This document shows positions 48,264-58,903 of a stretch of DNA of 64,000 nucleotides, one piece after another (within the stretch, counting starts at the first letter, position 1; every line of letters begins with the position of its first letter). Origin of the DNA: Gnetum montanum. Its lineage: Eukaryota; Streptophyta; Gnetopsida; Gnetales; Gnetaceae. The stretch is from assembly GCA_015680685.1 (NCBI GenBank), contig MNCI01020990.1, forward strand, positions 196,507 to 260,506, given 5' to 3'. Both the position numbers and the translations under genes were made by a program. The notes under the pieces were generated by a model. It was given only the letters and a program-made list of their open reading frames with translations, ran no database searches and had not been told where the DNA came from.

Positions 48264-48820
48264 NGTAGAAGCATCTTAGGACATCTATCATCTCTAAACT
48301 TTTCCACTCCTTAAGAAAATAGAGCTACCAAAAATAGCATCGCAGAATTCATCATGTGATATCAAAATGATTCCATTAGTAAAAATTTCATTTAAAGAAT
48401 GTATGACAACCCTATGCACATCAAAAATAAAAATTCTAAGTAAAGCATTCATAACTTGAGGTGAAATTTGGAGCATAATGCATCCAAAAATAGATGTAAA
48501 TGCCCCAACGATAGCATTAGTAATTACTATATTGTTATAGGACTCACTAATCAAATTTTTTTGTATACAATAAGTCATGGAAATAATGGAATCCTGACAA
48601 ATTGCTTCAAAATAATCCAATAGTGCTTGGTGTTAGCACTGCTAAAAACTAAGACTTTTTTCACTGATAATAGAGATGAAACAAGTTACCTCAAATCTGT
48701 TAGAGCATTTGTAGACTAAAATTGGGGTGGATATGAACTTCACTTGCTTTTGGAAGCTCCTTTTACATCTTTGAACTTGTGAGGAGGAAGCCTTGAAGTT
48801 CTAATCTTCTTATGAACCAT
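47142..48820 (-). pseudogene. ORF2 (accessory) of element E
   Basis: Starts ATGGTTCATAAGAAG, matching ATGGCCCATAAGAAG of F. Homologous blocks are MLQISPQVMNALLRIF, HSLNEIFTNGIILISHDEFC (48294-48620) and, after a GA microsatellite with one N, VYGHPLLINLLVHQ near 48050. It ends in an acidic Asp/Glu/Ser-rich tail (47160-47300), followed by a decayed GATGTCCGAAAAGGGGGAGA at about 47090-47115. Function unknown; see F for the domain comparison. Confidence 0.65.
48225..48264. repeat. (GA)n microsatellite ending in an N
   Basis: At least 19 GA units followed by one N (48264) inside ORF2 of E. The assembly probably breaks here, so length and reading frame across it are unreliable. Confidence 0.85.
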
Positions 48821-48865
48821 GGATTTTGGGCAAAATGTAGTGGAGATGCAGCAAGGAAGAGGTCC

Positions 48866-49089
48866 TATTTAACTACACTAGGATGTCTAAGGTTTAAGTG
48901 AAATGAAATGGGAAAAAATGATTTTTTATAAGTGGATAACATCTTCAATAGGGTTAATGCCATTGTTTGGGATGTCCCACGAATGATGAGATGGCTCACC
49001 TGAGTTGAGCTTGTGCATAGTGGAACATTTTGTATTTGAATGGGACATCTCACAAAATAGTGGGATGTCCCAGAAAATAGTGGGACATT
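48866..49089 (-). promoter_or_regulatory. Internal U3-like module upstream of ORF2 in element E
   Basis: GACATC/GATGTC words at 48882, 48971, 49044, 49064 and a GACATT at 49084, in the same GGGAYRTCYCA context as in E's LTR. A TTAAATA box (48872 to 48866) then lies about 45 bp before the ORF2 ATG at 48820. Promoter role inferred. Confidence 0.55.
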
Positions 49090-49889
49090 CTAACATTAAG
49101 TTGGTTCTTTTTAAACTACAGAGAACTAAGAGGTATAAGGGTTTTAAAGGAGTGATGCCAAGGATAATCATTATATAAAAACAAGCTAAAGAATAATGTG
49201 AGTCAAGGGAAAAGACTTACCCATACTCACCTTGCTTATCCTTGAGAAAATTCTTTGTTCAAATAGATTTATGATGAGGTTCTTTCTTCAGAGTTTCTCC
49301 TTTGTAATTACTAAACATTGCTTACATCCCAGATATTTGATCTTTCCATGTGAAGTCCCTTGTGGTTTGATGTACAAAATGAGTATTTTCTCTCTTTTTT
49401 TCCATATTTAGTTTAACTCTCTAGACCTTTTCAACCTGTAAGACATTCTTTCTAGGTACCTTTGGATAAGACAAAGGAGTCATGTTATAGGACCAAGAGT
49501 TCATGTTGTAACCATTTATTTTTAAATGATGATTTGAGTGTTTTTGCCCATACTTTCGACAATAATAATACTTGATTTTTCTTACTTGGAAAATATGAAA
49601 CCTTGGAGTATAATCCCATTTATATGATATACTTGAAGATGGCTTATTTTTTGGTGAATTTCTAAATCACTCTTGACATGTGGATCTCTTCCTTGTCCCA
49701 ATATAATTTGTAACGTCTCTTATTCTTTTGCAAGTCTTTTATTTATAAGCTTCATATCTACAAGCTCTTTGATAATCTACTCATAAGAGGATGTTAGTTT
49801 ATGATTCTCAGTCCTTAGTTTTGAGTATTCTTAATGAGATTTTTGATTTTTGATTTAGTTGAGACAACTCTAAACCTTTATTGCTCAAG

Positions 49890-51050
49890 GCCTTCTTTAG
49901 CTTAATACATAGACTTTGAAAGGATATAATTTAATTGCATAATAAATAATACCTTTCTTCAAGAATACTTTCAAATTCTCCATTTCCACTATAGGATCTT
50001 TAGGTGTAAGCACCATAAAAATAAGATGTGACCTTGTAGAAGTGCCATCCATTTCCTCCTCACATTGTTTCTCATCCCAGCTTGAGTACAAATTTTTCTT
50101 TTTTGTTTTAGCTTTAGATGGGTCCTTCTTTTGAAACCTACCAACACTTGGATATTTAGAAGCCACATGGCCTCTACACCACAAACCCAACATTCTATAG
50201 ATGGTGCATCAAGATTACAATTTTTGAAATTTTTACCTCTTTCTTTACATTTGATGCTAGTTTGGTTGAAGCTCTTGTCTTTTCATGCTAGTAGTCTTTG
50301 AACGCTTCTTGACAAGAGCACTGATTCATCTTTACTCTTTGCTTTATGCTTAAATGATTCCTTCTTCTTTGATGAGATTTTGAGTGTAATGGATTTTTCC
50401 TTGATTTCTTTACTTATGAGATTCATCTCATAAGCTATGAGTGCACTTTGAAGCTCTTTGAAGTTTAGGACTAAGAAATCCATTATTTCTCCCATGGCTA
50501 TAATGTTCAGTCTAAAATCAAGCTACAAAGTTATAATCATTTTAATAATGATATTAATTTTAGGTAAATCTAAAACTATCACTCTGATAGTTACAACTAA
50601 ATCATTGGCTCTAGAAAAATAATCCTTTATTTTCTCTTCTTCTTTCATTTTAAGTTTATCATACTCACTGTGCAACACTAAAAGCTCAAATTGCTTGATA
50701 ACAAATGTACCTTCATAGATAGCTTCTAGATTTTCCCAAATTTCTTTTGCAATTTTTCACCCAACTACTCTATTAAACTCAGATTTACTTAAAGCATAAT
50801 AAAGATACTTTTTTTCTTTTGAATCAAACATAAACTTATCATTTTCATCCTGAGTCCATTTGCTTATTGGCTTTATAGTGCTTGTGGTGTTGTTGATGTG
50901 TGGCATGTATTTTTCTAGGATTAATTCCTAGACTTTGAACCTCATGAATTCAAAGAATCCTTACATCTAAGCCTAGTATGCAAAGTCGATCCGATTGAAC
51001 GTTGATGGCTTGGTATATGATGTTCCTTCCATCATTCACTGTTGAGATGT
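49890..51050 (-). pseudogene. gag: gag of element E (copia type)
   Basis: Shares the order of F's gag. The region at 50283-50495 reads FLVLNFKELQSALIAYEMNL, as in F (near 54650). A split zinc knuckle ECWVCG / RGHVASKYPS is at 50160-50215 (a frameshift inside it) versus CLVCSGRGHVAFEC in F. Stops throughout. Confidence 0.7.
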
Positions 51051-51073
51051 TAAGCTCAAAAATAGGAGTACTT

Positions 51074-51086
51074 GGCTTTGATACCA
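51074..51086 (-). other. Primer binding site of element E (initiator-Met type)
   Basis: Minus strand TGGTATCAAAGCC, one base from the usual TGGTATCAGAGCC, two bases after the CA end of the LTR. Confidence 0.8.
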
Positions 51087-51088
51087 CT

Positions 51089-52755
51089 TGAGGACTAAGA
51101 ACTTAGAAGGGGGGTTGTACAAGTTCTCCAAATTCAAATAATGAAGACAACCAAAATGACACATAAATTTACATGGTTCCTCAACTTGGGTACTTCCATA
51201 CTTGGAGGTTAGAATCTTTGCACACCTATGGACTTTGTTCCTTCAAAAATGTGGTTTTAAATGCATCATAACCTTTATAAACTTTGAACTCTGTAGGGAG
51301 TGCTTTCTCTTAAGAAACACACTTAACCCTGCAAGGTTCAAACAAGCTCAAAATGTGGTTCCAATGATTCTAATTCCTTTACAATGATGTGAGCTTTGCA
51401 TGGAGTGTTCTCTCTCAAGAAACACAATCAACCCTACAAGATCCTGAGAGTCTCAACATATGCCTTCTTGTAAGAAGCATATCAAGCATGCAGGGCTTAC
51501 AAAGGGAGAAATGGAATCAAGGTAAAAATGTAATTATAATTGACACATTTCTTGGTTTTAGGCACTTGACAAATACAATACAACTCATAAAAGATAAAGA
51601 ATTGAAAGACAAATCAATTCACAAGATATATACAATGAAGGAATATTCTTATAAATAGTGCTTATGCTTTTCAGCATGATATTATTTCTTTTATAGCCTC
51701 TATCCTTGTCACATAACCATTGGGATTTGTGAAATGGCTAGAAAATTGCTAGTTGGGATGTTGTAATGTCTTGTCCCTTGTTAAGGGAGGAATTGTATTG
51801 TAATAATGTAGTTAACCATCTAATTAAGGGGTGCCTCATTATGAGAAGTTATGATTATTAATGTACCCCTTGGGAATGGGTTTGACCTATGCCATTTAAG
51901 GCTAGGATTAGAGGTTATGCCGACATGGAGTCGTAGAGCCTGAATTGGCAAGTGATGGGAGCTAGGTGAAGTGGAACAAGAAGGGATTGATCACCCCTTT
52001 GTTTGGATAGCCTAACCATGGTGGTAGTGTTAGATTGCCTCTAAGGCTTAAGTGGCATGGGGAAGATAACCCAAAGGGTGTTACAGTGTACCACTCTCAT
52101 TAATAAAAGTTTTTCCTTTATTTTTCCTTCTTGTTAAATTCAGTGCACCAATAATTTACCTAGGTATTCATTTATTAAGTTATTTCATGGTATTTCTATT
52201 ATCACATTCACAAATGTGATGAATTAAGTAATGAACGATTGTGTTTTAATGAAATATGGGAATGGGATGCCACAGATGTCTCATTCAAGCTTGAGAGGTC
52301 TCACTGAGTTTTCGTGCTTATAGGTGGGACATCCTATTAGAAATTGGGACATCTCACATGGGATGTCCAATCTAGGATGTCTCAAGAGTAATTGGGACAT
52401 TTGTTGTTCTTATGGGACATTTGTCCTAAAAATTGAGCTTTGTCACTGGGATGTCTACTAATCTTTTGGGACATCTTGGCAGCTACTAGAGCATCTTTGT
52501 TTGACTTTTACACTTATTGCATCCTTTTGACTTCTTCAAACTCTTGTAATCTTGGTTGAGAAATTTTCATTTTAGTTTGATAATGTAGCTCTCATCTTGA
52601 TCTTAACTTGCTCTTTCTCTCGATCTCTTATCTTAGCATCATCTAAGCTCTTGTCCCAATCTCACAATGCTTTTTGTCTTAGTCCTATAAGATATACAAG
52701 CACACTTTCTACATTCTCCATTTTTCAAGGTTTTTGACATAGCAAAAGGTCAACA
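51089..52755 (-). repeat. 5' LTR of element E, interrupted by a solo LTR
   Basis: The minus strand starts TGTTGACCTTTTGC and ends TTAGTCCTCA. Without the 513-bp insert (51762-52274) and one target copy it is about 1.15 kb, like 43845-44992. Confidence 0.87.
51762..52274. mobile_element. Solo LTR (513 bp) inside E's 5' LTR
   Basis: Starts TGTAATGTCTTG and ends GGATGCCACA, flanked by a perfect 5-bp duplication GATGT (51757-51761 and 52275-52279). Removing the insert and one copy restores the GGGATGTCTCATTCAAG reading of the other LTR (44515 on). No coding sequence. Family unknown. Confidence 0.88.
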
Positions 52756-52993
52756 TTTAGTATTGATTGAAGATGATTAACTATAATTAAGATGTTTTTT
52801 TATTTTATATTTATTTTTGGAATTTATGATATTAAGCACATTATGTATTTTATGCATATGATATTTTCTACTCATGTTATTACATGTAGTTAACTCATGA
52901 ATTATTGTTAAGAAATTTTTAGAACTAGTTTGTGATTGTTCTATGCATATGTTACTTGAATCATGAATAAATTATTGGAATAAGCACAACAAG
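52756..52993. other. Short spacer between E and F
   Basis: AT-rich, no feature. F's 5' LTR lacks its first roughly 130 bp here, so this sequence probably replaced it. Confidence 0.5.
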
Positions 52994-54051
52994 GGATAAT
53001 TCATGGGCAAGATGAGAGCTTGGAGAAGCATCGATAAAAATGAAGGCTACAAGTCAAATTAAGATGCTTCAAGGATTGGAAAGAAGACAAATTGATGAGA
53101 TGAAGTTTCAAAAGATAAAGTACAAGATTGGAGGAGACATTTATTGTCAAGAGATGTCTCCATTTCAAAAGAGACATCTCCATAGAGATGTCCCACTTTT
53201 GGAAGAGATGTCTCCCTATAATTGAAGGTGATTTCAAAGAGACATCCCAATCTTGAAGGAGATGTCTAAAATAGTCGTTAAGTAGCTGTTACATGAATTT
53301 TGAGGTTTTTTCAAAAACTCCATGGCTATAAGAAGATTTCAATCTCTTGAGTGTTGTGTAAGCATTGAGCAAGCATTGTCAACATCAAAGTTGTCATTGT
53401 CTATTCTATTCTATTGTACTAGTGTACTTCATTTGTCACATCATTTTCTTGATTATTTGTAGAACTATGATTCAAAGTAAAAGGACTTGTAATTTAAGCT
53501 ACACTCTTCCATTGTGTTTTTTTTTCTCTCTTTCTTGTAGCCCTATAGGGTTGATGTGCTTATTGTAAGAAGGGATCATTATTGAGCTTGTTAGGATCAT
53601 GCAAGATTGAGTGTTTGTGCAACGTCAAAACACTTTGGAGTGAAGCTCAACTTGTAAAGGTTGTGGGATCCTTGAAACCACATAGTAAGCTTATTGGGAC
53701 CTTGTAGGGTTTAGTGGTTTCGCTGAAACAAAATACTCCCAAGAAAAGGTCAGAGCTTGTACAAGGTGTGGTGCCCCTCAAACCACATTTTAAGTTTGTT
53801 GGAACCTTGTGGGGTTGAGAGATTTTGTAGCAAAGAAAATCTTTGTAGCATAGCTCAAATCTTATAAAGGTTGTGGTTTCCTTCAAACCACATTTGAAGA
53901 AAAAAATTCTTGAGGTGTGCAAGGATTCTACCCTCCGAGTGTGGATGCATCCAAGTTGGAAAACCATGTAAAATTTGGGTGTGATTTTTATGGTTGTTTA
54001 ATGTTGATTTAGGAAAATTATTCATCCCCCTTTCCAAGTTATTAGTCCTCA
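52994..54051 (+). repeat. 5' LTR of element F (5'-truncated)
   Basis: Co-linear with the 3' LTR from GGGMAAGATGAGAGCTTGG onward. Array of GAGACATCT/AGATGTCTC words at 53130-53265, TATA CTATAAGAAG at 53326, end GTCCTCA at 54051. Reads as the same family as E's LTR (TTGTGGGRTTGAG, ACCACATTT words in reverse). Confidence 0.85.
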
Positions 54052-54053
54052 AG

Positions 54054-54065
54054 TGGTATTAGAAC
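54054..54065 (+). other. Primer binding site of element F (initiator-Met type)
   Basis: TGGTATTAGAAC, two bases after the LTR end. It differs from TGGTATCAGAGC by deamination-type changes. Confidence 0.75.
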
Positions 54066-54100
54066 TTGGTACTCTTTCATTCAACTTCCAAAAGTGAACT

Positions 54101-55860
54101 ATGAAGGGGAAATCTTACATAAAGTCACAAATGTTTGATGGGTTTGAATTTGCCTATTGGAAGGTAAGGATGCAAGGCTTCTTTAAGTCTATGGAGTTTA
54201 AAGTATGGGAGTCCATCCTCAAAGGCTACACATCGCCTATTGACAACACAAAAAAGAGCATCAAGCCCTAAAGAAGAAAGAGATAAGTTTATATGTATGA
54301 TTCTAAAGCAACAAATTATTTATATTGTGCATTGAATAAATCTAAATTTAATAGAATAGTTGGATGTAAAACAACTAAAGAAATTTGGGAAACTTTAGAA
54401 GCTACTTATGAGGGAACATCAATAGTTAAGCAATCTAAACTTTTAGTTTTGCAAAGTGATTATGATAAGCTTAGAATGAGAGAAGAAAAAAAGATAAAAT
54501 ATTATTTCTCGAGGCCAAACAATCTTATTGTAGAAATATGGGGCATAGGAAAGACTTTCTTGAAAGTGATTGAATAATAAAAATGTTTAGGATTCTTTAA
54601 CTCAAATTTAGACCGAAGGTTATAGCCATGGAGAAGATTAGAGATTTTTTAGTTTTAAAATTTAAAGAGCTTCAAAGTGCTCTTATTGCTTATGAAATGA
54701 ACCTCATAAGTGAAGGGAAAATAAAAGAAAATTACATTACCCTAAAATTTACCTCCAAGGAAAAGGAACCTACTAAATAATATGAGAGCAATGAAAAAGA
54801 AATAGCACTTCTATCAAGAAGGCTATAAAAGATTATGGCAAAAAGGAGTAAGAGCTCCAATCAATTCAAAGGTAAGGAAAGAGGTAAAAAATTTTCAAGT
54901 TCTAAATTTGATTCCTACTCAATAGAATGTTTGGTTTGTAGTGGAAGAGGCCATGTGGCCTTTGAATGTCCTAGTAATGATAGGTTACAATGGAGGGATA
55001 GAAGTGATATGGAAATGATAGAGACGAACTTCTATACTAGATGGGATGATGGAGAACAAAGTGTAGAAGAGATGGGGGATGATGTAAAAAATTCACACCT
55101 CATCTATATGGCCCTCACAGATGATGATGTTGGTACCTCAGATGATGAATTTAAAAATGAAGAAGAAAGGTAGGAGATTTTGTGTGATCAAATTTTACCT
55201 TTTCGAAATATTTGCACAAAGTTGAGTAAACAAATAAAAATCAAGGATCAAGATATTTATTCATTAAATATAAAGATTTCTAATCTCACAAAAGAAATAT
55301 CAAACCTTAAGGCTAAGAATAAAGAGCTAACCAAGTCTTATGAGCAAATCAAGAAAGAACTTGTAGATGTCAAACTTGTAAATGAGAGGTTGGTTAAAGG
55401 AAAATTGTTCCTACAAATGGTTCCTGGACAAGGGACAAGTCCACAAGATAAAAGAGGACTAGGATGTTTTTTACAAGAAGAAGCCTTAATAGAAGCTCCA
55501 TCTCAATAAAAGGCTTCTCCAAAGAATGAAGAATCAATGGGCACTACATTCCAACCAAGAGTAGCTCCAAGGTTTGATCACTCTAACTACTATAGGAAGG
55601 TGAGATGTTCTTATTATAATAAATTTGGGCATAAGAAATAGGAGTGCAATTTAAAATATTATCACATGAACATTTGGTCATATCATAAGACTCCTTAGTC
55701 TTACCAAAAAATGTCTAGAAAGGAAAGCATGCAAGACACAAAGGAAATGAAGGGAGCTCAAGAATACAAGGGAGTTAAAAAGTATGAAGAATTAAAAGGA
55801 ATCAATAGGAGAATGAGAGGACTCTCTCCAAAATTTTTTTGAAAGGGAGCCAAGTCTTGG
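54101..55860 (+). pseudogene. gag: gag of element F (copia type, two zinc knuckles)
   Basis: Starts ATGAAGGGGAAATCTTAC. FDGFEFAYWKVRMQGFFKSM opens the copia gag (UBN2-like) domain. It continues IVGCKTTKEIWETLEATYEG, a family-typical LQSDYDKLRMREEKKI, then FKELQSALIAYEMNL. Knuckle 1 is CLVCSGRGHVAFEC (C-x2-C-x4-H-x4-C, about 54930). An acidic part and a coiled coil (55200-55400) follow, then knuckle 2, CSYYNKFGHK-stop-EC near 55608-55645, with its second Cys now Tyr. A Lys-rich tail completes it. Only a handful of stops, so this is the best gag of the pair. Confidence 0.82.
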
Positions 55861-56029
55861 AGATCAAAGAAGTTTGTGTGAGGAGAGGAATCTCATTCTT
55901 AAGCTTATTAGGCACATTTAATTTCGTTAGAAAAAAGGTATGTAAAGGTAAGTATTTGATTCATTTTGTATATGTTTTGGGACTATAATCCTTGGTAGCC
56001 ATTCTTGAACCCCATCTTGTCAAGCCTCA

Positions 56030-56257
56030 TCCAAAAGAGACATCTTCCTAGAGATGCTACTTCAAAAAGAAGAAATCTACATTGAGATGTCTATTTCCAA
56101 ACAGAGACATCTACTTAATTTTTACCTCAACACAACAAAGATATCTTCTTTCTAAAAGAAACATCTACCTATATTTTTAGGCATGAAGGAGATTTCTATC
56201 TTTCAAAGGAGACATGTTTTTTCATTAAAAACCCTCATTTGGCATGATTATATAAAT
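56030..56257 (+). promoter_or_regulatory. Internal U3-like module upstream of ORF2 in element F
   Basis: GACATC (56039, 56106), GATGTC (56086), GATATC (56140), AACATC (56160) and GACATG (56211) words in GAGACATCT-type context, as in F's LTR (53130-53265). Then TTATATAAAT (TATA) at 56248-56257, about 90 bp before the ORF2 ATG (56344). Order and spacing mimic the LTR promoter. Function inferred. Confidence 0.6.
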
Positions 56258-56343
56258 TCAAATCCTTCTTTTTACTCATTTTCATCAAAGATGACCATGA
56301 AGAGATGACCAAGTCTCCACTAGTGACAATGATCTGAGCAGCC

Positions 56344-57973
56344 ATGGCCCATAAGAAGGTTGGAACATCACGGATGCTACCAAAGAAGAGGTCAAGGGGA
56401 GAATTGACTAGTAATCCAAGCACATATAGCCCCCAATTTAGGTCTCTCAATGCCTAGCACCAATTTGAGGTCACTCAAATAATTACCATCATTTCTGAGT
56501 GTTCTTTTTCCTTCCCTCAACTTAGGCAATGAGCCTTAATGAGTTTCTTCCAATTTTTAAATTGAGTTACATTCAGTTCCATGGATTTATGTGTGCCTAA
56601 TATTCTTATTCAAGAATTTTATTGTAACATTGTTATTATGAAGGTTGATATTGGAGCATTTACTACCATGGTTTAGGATTTGATGATTATTATGTCTTCC
56701 CAAGTAGTTAATGGACTTCTTGGGATCTCTAGAGCTCATGTCTTCTAAGTCTCCATTCATTCCATGAATGATATTTTTACGAATGGTGTAATTCCTGTTA
56801 CTCATGATGAATTTTGTGATGCATTGTTTGAGCAGTCTATGTCTCTCAGTAGAGGGAGAATTTATAGGGATAAAATATCTCTAGATAGTTCCACCTTTTC
56901 TCTTATTGTCTTGTATAACATTATTATAAAAGGGGGAAGCTATAACTATCTCCTACTAGCCCAAGCTTTTGTTCTCTATTGCCTACTTATAGGACATATG
57001 CTAGACTTGGGAGATACTCTCTGCCATGGCATGTTAAACATGTTCACGAAAGAGAGGATCTTTGGCCATCCTCAACTCATCAATCTACTAATTCATCAGA
57101 GAGATGGATCCATTCCTAAGATTCCTTTTTCTCAAACACGAGAGGAGCCTTGGTGAATATGCAAAGAAGATGAGCTTCTCCCATGTTGATGAAGTAAGTC
57201 CTAGCATGAGGCAACCTCCATCTTAGAAGAAGAGATTGACATCATCATTGAGGGCCTAACCTTAGTTGAGAAGGTCCAAATCTGCTAGTGGACAAGTGAG
57301 ATCTTCCCTAAAGAAGCTATTTTAGTCATTTACTTGTACTTTGGGGGTTGATTGATAGGAATCTCTTTTCCTTACATAAGAGAATGGATGTAGTTGGAGT
57401 ACCTCTTCCTACTTATGGGTAGCAGTTTGAGGAGATCACCAATCCTCCCATTTTAGATAGTGAGGAGGGCCCTCCTACTCCATCAAGACATTCAACCATA
57501 GCTAGACCTTCTCAAGCCTATGAGTTATAAAATTAGTCTAATTCAAAGGAGCCTATTGCCCCATTGGCATGTGTCCAAGGGTAGCATCCTAATCCCATGT
57601 AGCCTGGACCTAGTTCTCATCATTAAGATGATGCACCTAGATCATTTGAGTAGTAGGCCATGGAGAGAGCATCCTTAGGACTTCATCCCAATGGAGGCAT
57701 ACTGATGCTATCACATATAAGAGAAAGGGAACTTTCTCATCCTCTCAATAGGCTCCATGATAGCTGGATCCACTAGCTTCATCTTGATTTTGAGTGAAGC
57801 TTCATCCACGAAGAGCTCTTGTTTAGCTACCCTCTTTGGATGATGATGATGAGCAACACAAGTCCAATGCCAGTACTAGCAATGATGATGATAAGGAAGA
57901 TATGTACAAACCTTCTAGAGTTGTAGCTACTTCGGATAAAGATTCAGATGATGTGATCAAGGTCAATGATTAG
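56344..57973 (+). pseudogene. ORF2 (accessory) of element F
   Basis: Starts ATGGCCCATAAGAAGG. Blocks: ILIQEFYCNIVIM and VDIGAFTTMV (56600-56680), SSQVVNGLLGISRAHVF, HSMNDIFTNGVIPVTHDEFC (56755-56820), then a 130-codon open stretch with VLYNIIIKGGSYNYLLLAQA, FVLYCLLIGHMLDLGDTL and IFGHPQLINLLIHQ. A Ser/Pro-rich part and an acidic Asp-rich tail ending before TAG (57971) follow. The order 'EFY...helix...I-x-G-S-Y, hydrophobic helix, H-P-x-L-I-x-L' is like that of the plant transposon-associated domain, and distantly like the accessory ORF of the Ty3 elements (layout only, weak). Function unknown. Confidence 0.65.
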
Positions 57974-58410
57974 AGTTCTTAGGTGCTCTCTCCTTTTTGA
58001 TGATGTCCAAAAAGCAAGAGACAACTTGATGTACACATGTGATTTTTGTTATGGATTTGCACATATGTGAGTTTTTGTACATGTTGAGGATATTTTAGTG
58101 GCTATATTGTATGGATAGTTTGTGGATGAATAGTTTGTGAATAGGTTCTATGAATAGTTTATGATATGGATAGATGATGCTTATCATGATTATATATTTG
58201 TGCATTTTATGGAGATAAGTTTTTCCCTTTTCATAGCATAGTTTCTTTTTTGATTTCATGTGATATCTATCCTATGCCTTGAGTCTTATTACCATTATCC
58301 TAGTTATAACCTTGGCTATTATTGAATTTTATATGTCTTTATATTTTTATTAGTTATTGTTATTTAATTTGTTTATTGACTCATCCATTTTCTTTAGTTT
58401 TGGACATCAC
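57974..58410 (+). other. 3' untranslated region of element F
   Basis: Begins with CCTTTTTGATGATGTCCAAAA, a block also found next to the LTR in E. No ORF conserved with E. Confidence 0.55.
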
Positions 58411-58425
58411 CAAAAAGGGGGAGAT
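58411..58425 (+). other. Polypurine tract of element F
   Basis: CAAAAAGGGGGAGAT directly before the TGTTGACC start of the 3' LTR, the classic copia arrangement. Confidence 0.88.
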
Positions 58426-58903
58426 TGTTGACCTTTTGGAATGTCAAAACCTTAAGGAAAATGGAGAACATAGAATGTTGTGGAATGTGATGATTTTGCA
58501 AGGCATGAATGAGAACTTAAGAAATGAGATCTACCAAGAGATGTCAAAGTGGAGACTTCATGGGAAAGATGAGAGCTTGGACAAGCATGAATTAAAATGA
58601 TGGCTTCGAGTTAAATGAAGATGCTTTGTGGATTAGGAAGAAGAAAAATTGACAAGATGAAGTTTTAGAAGACAGTACAAGATTGGAGGAGACATCTACT
58701 ATTTTTAGAAGACATATCCATTGTAGGAGAGATGTCTTCATAGGGACATCCCACTTTTGGAGGATATGTCTCCCAAAAATAGAAGGTAATTTTAGAGAGA
58801 CGTTCCAATCTGAAAGGAGATGTCTACACTAGCTATTAAGCAGATATTGCATGAATTCTAAGGTATTTTTAGAAACTCCAAGTCTATAAGGAGACTTCAA
58901 TCT
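58426..58903 (+). repeat. 3' LTR of element F, first part
   Basis: TGTTGACCTTTTGGAATG start; matches 52994-53343 from 58561 on. GACATCT/GATGTCT array at 58688-58825, CTATAAGGAG (TATA) near 58882. Ends in AATCT where the insertion begins. Confidence 0.88.

Larger units (their letters stand above)
43845..52755 (-). mobile_element. Element E: non-autonomous copia-like element (gag + ORF2, no pol), with two insertions
   Basis: Same family as F. 3' LTR 43845-44992 with PPT beside it, ORF2 (48820 to 47142), gag (about 51050 to 49890), initiator-Met primer site, 5' LTR 51089-52755. No copia protease, integrase, RT or RNase H is readable. A block at about 45420-47080 (another LTR-like sequence in the opposite orientation) interrupts the 3' end, and a 513-bp solo LTR sits in the 5' LTR. 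Target-site copies were not found. Confidence 0.78.

Noticed and set aside
51762-52274. MITE or other DNA transposon
   Set aside because: 5-bp duplication and TG...CA ends with no longer terminal inverted repeats point to a solo LTR.
56764-57156. Membrane protein (hydrophobic helices in ORF2 of F)
   Set aside because: The hydrophobic stretches are short and match the buried helices of the accessory domain in E. No signal peptide or clear spans.
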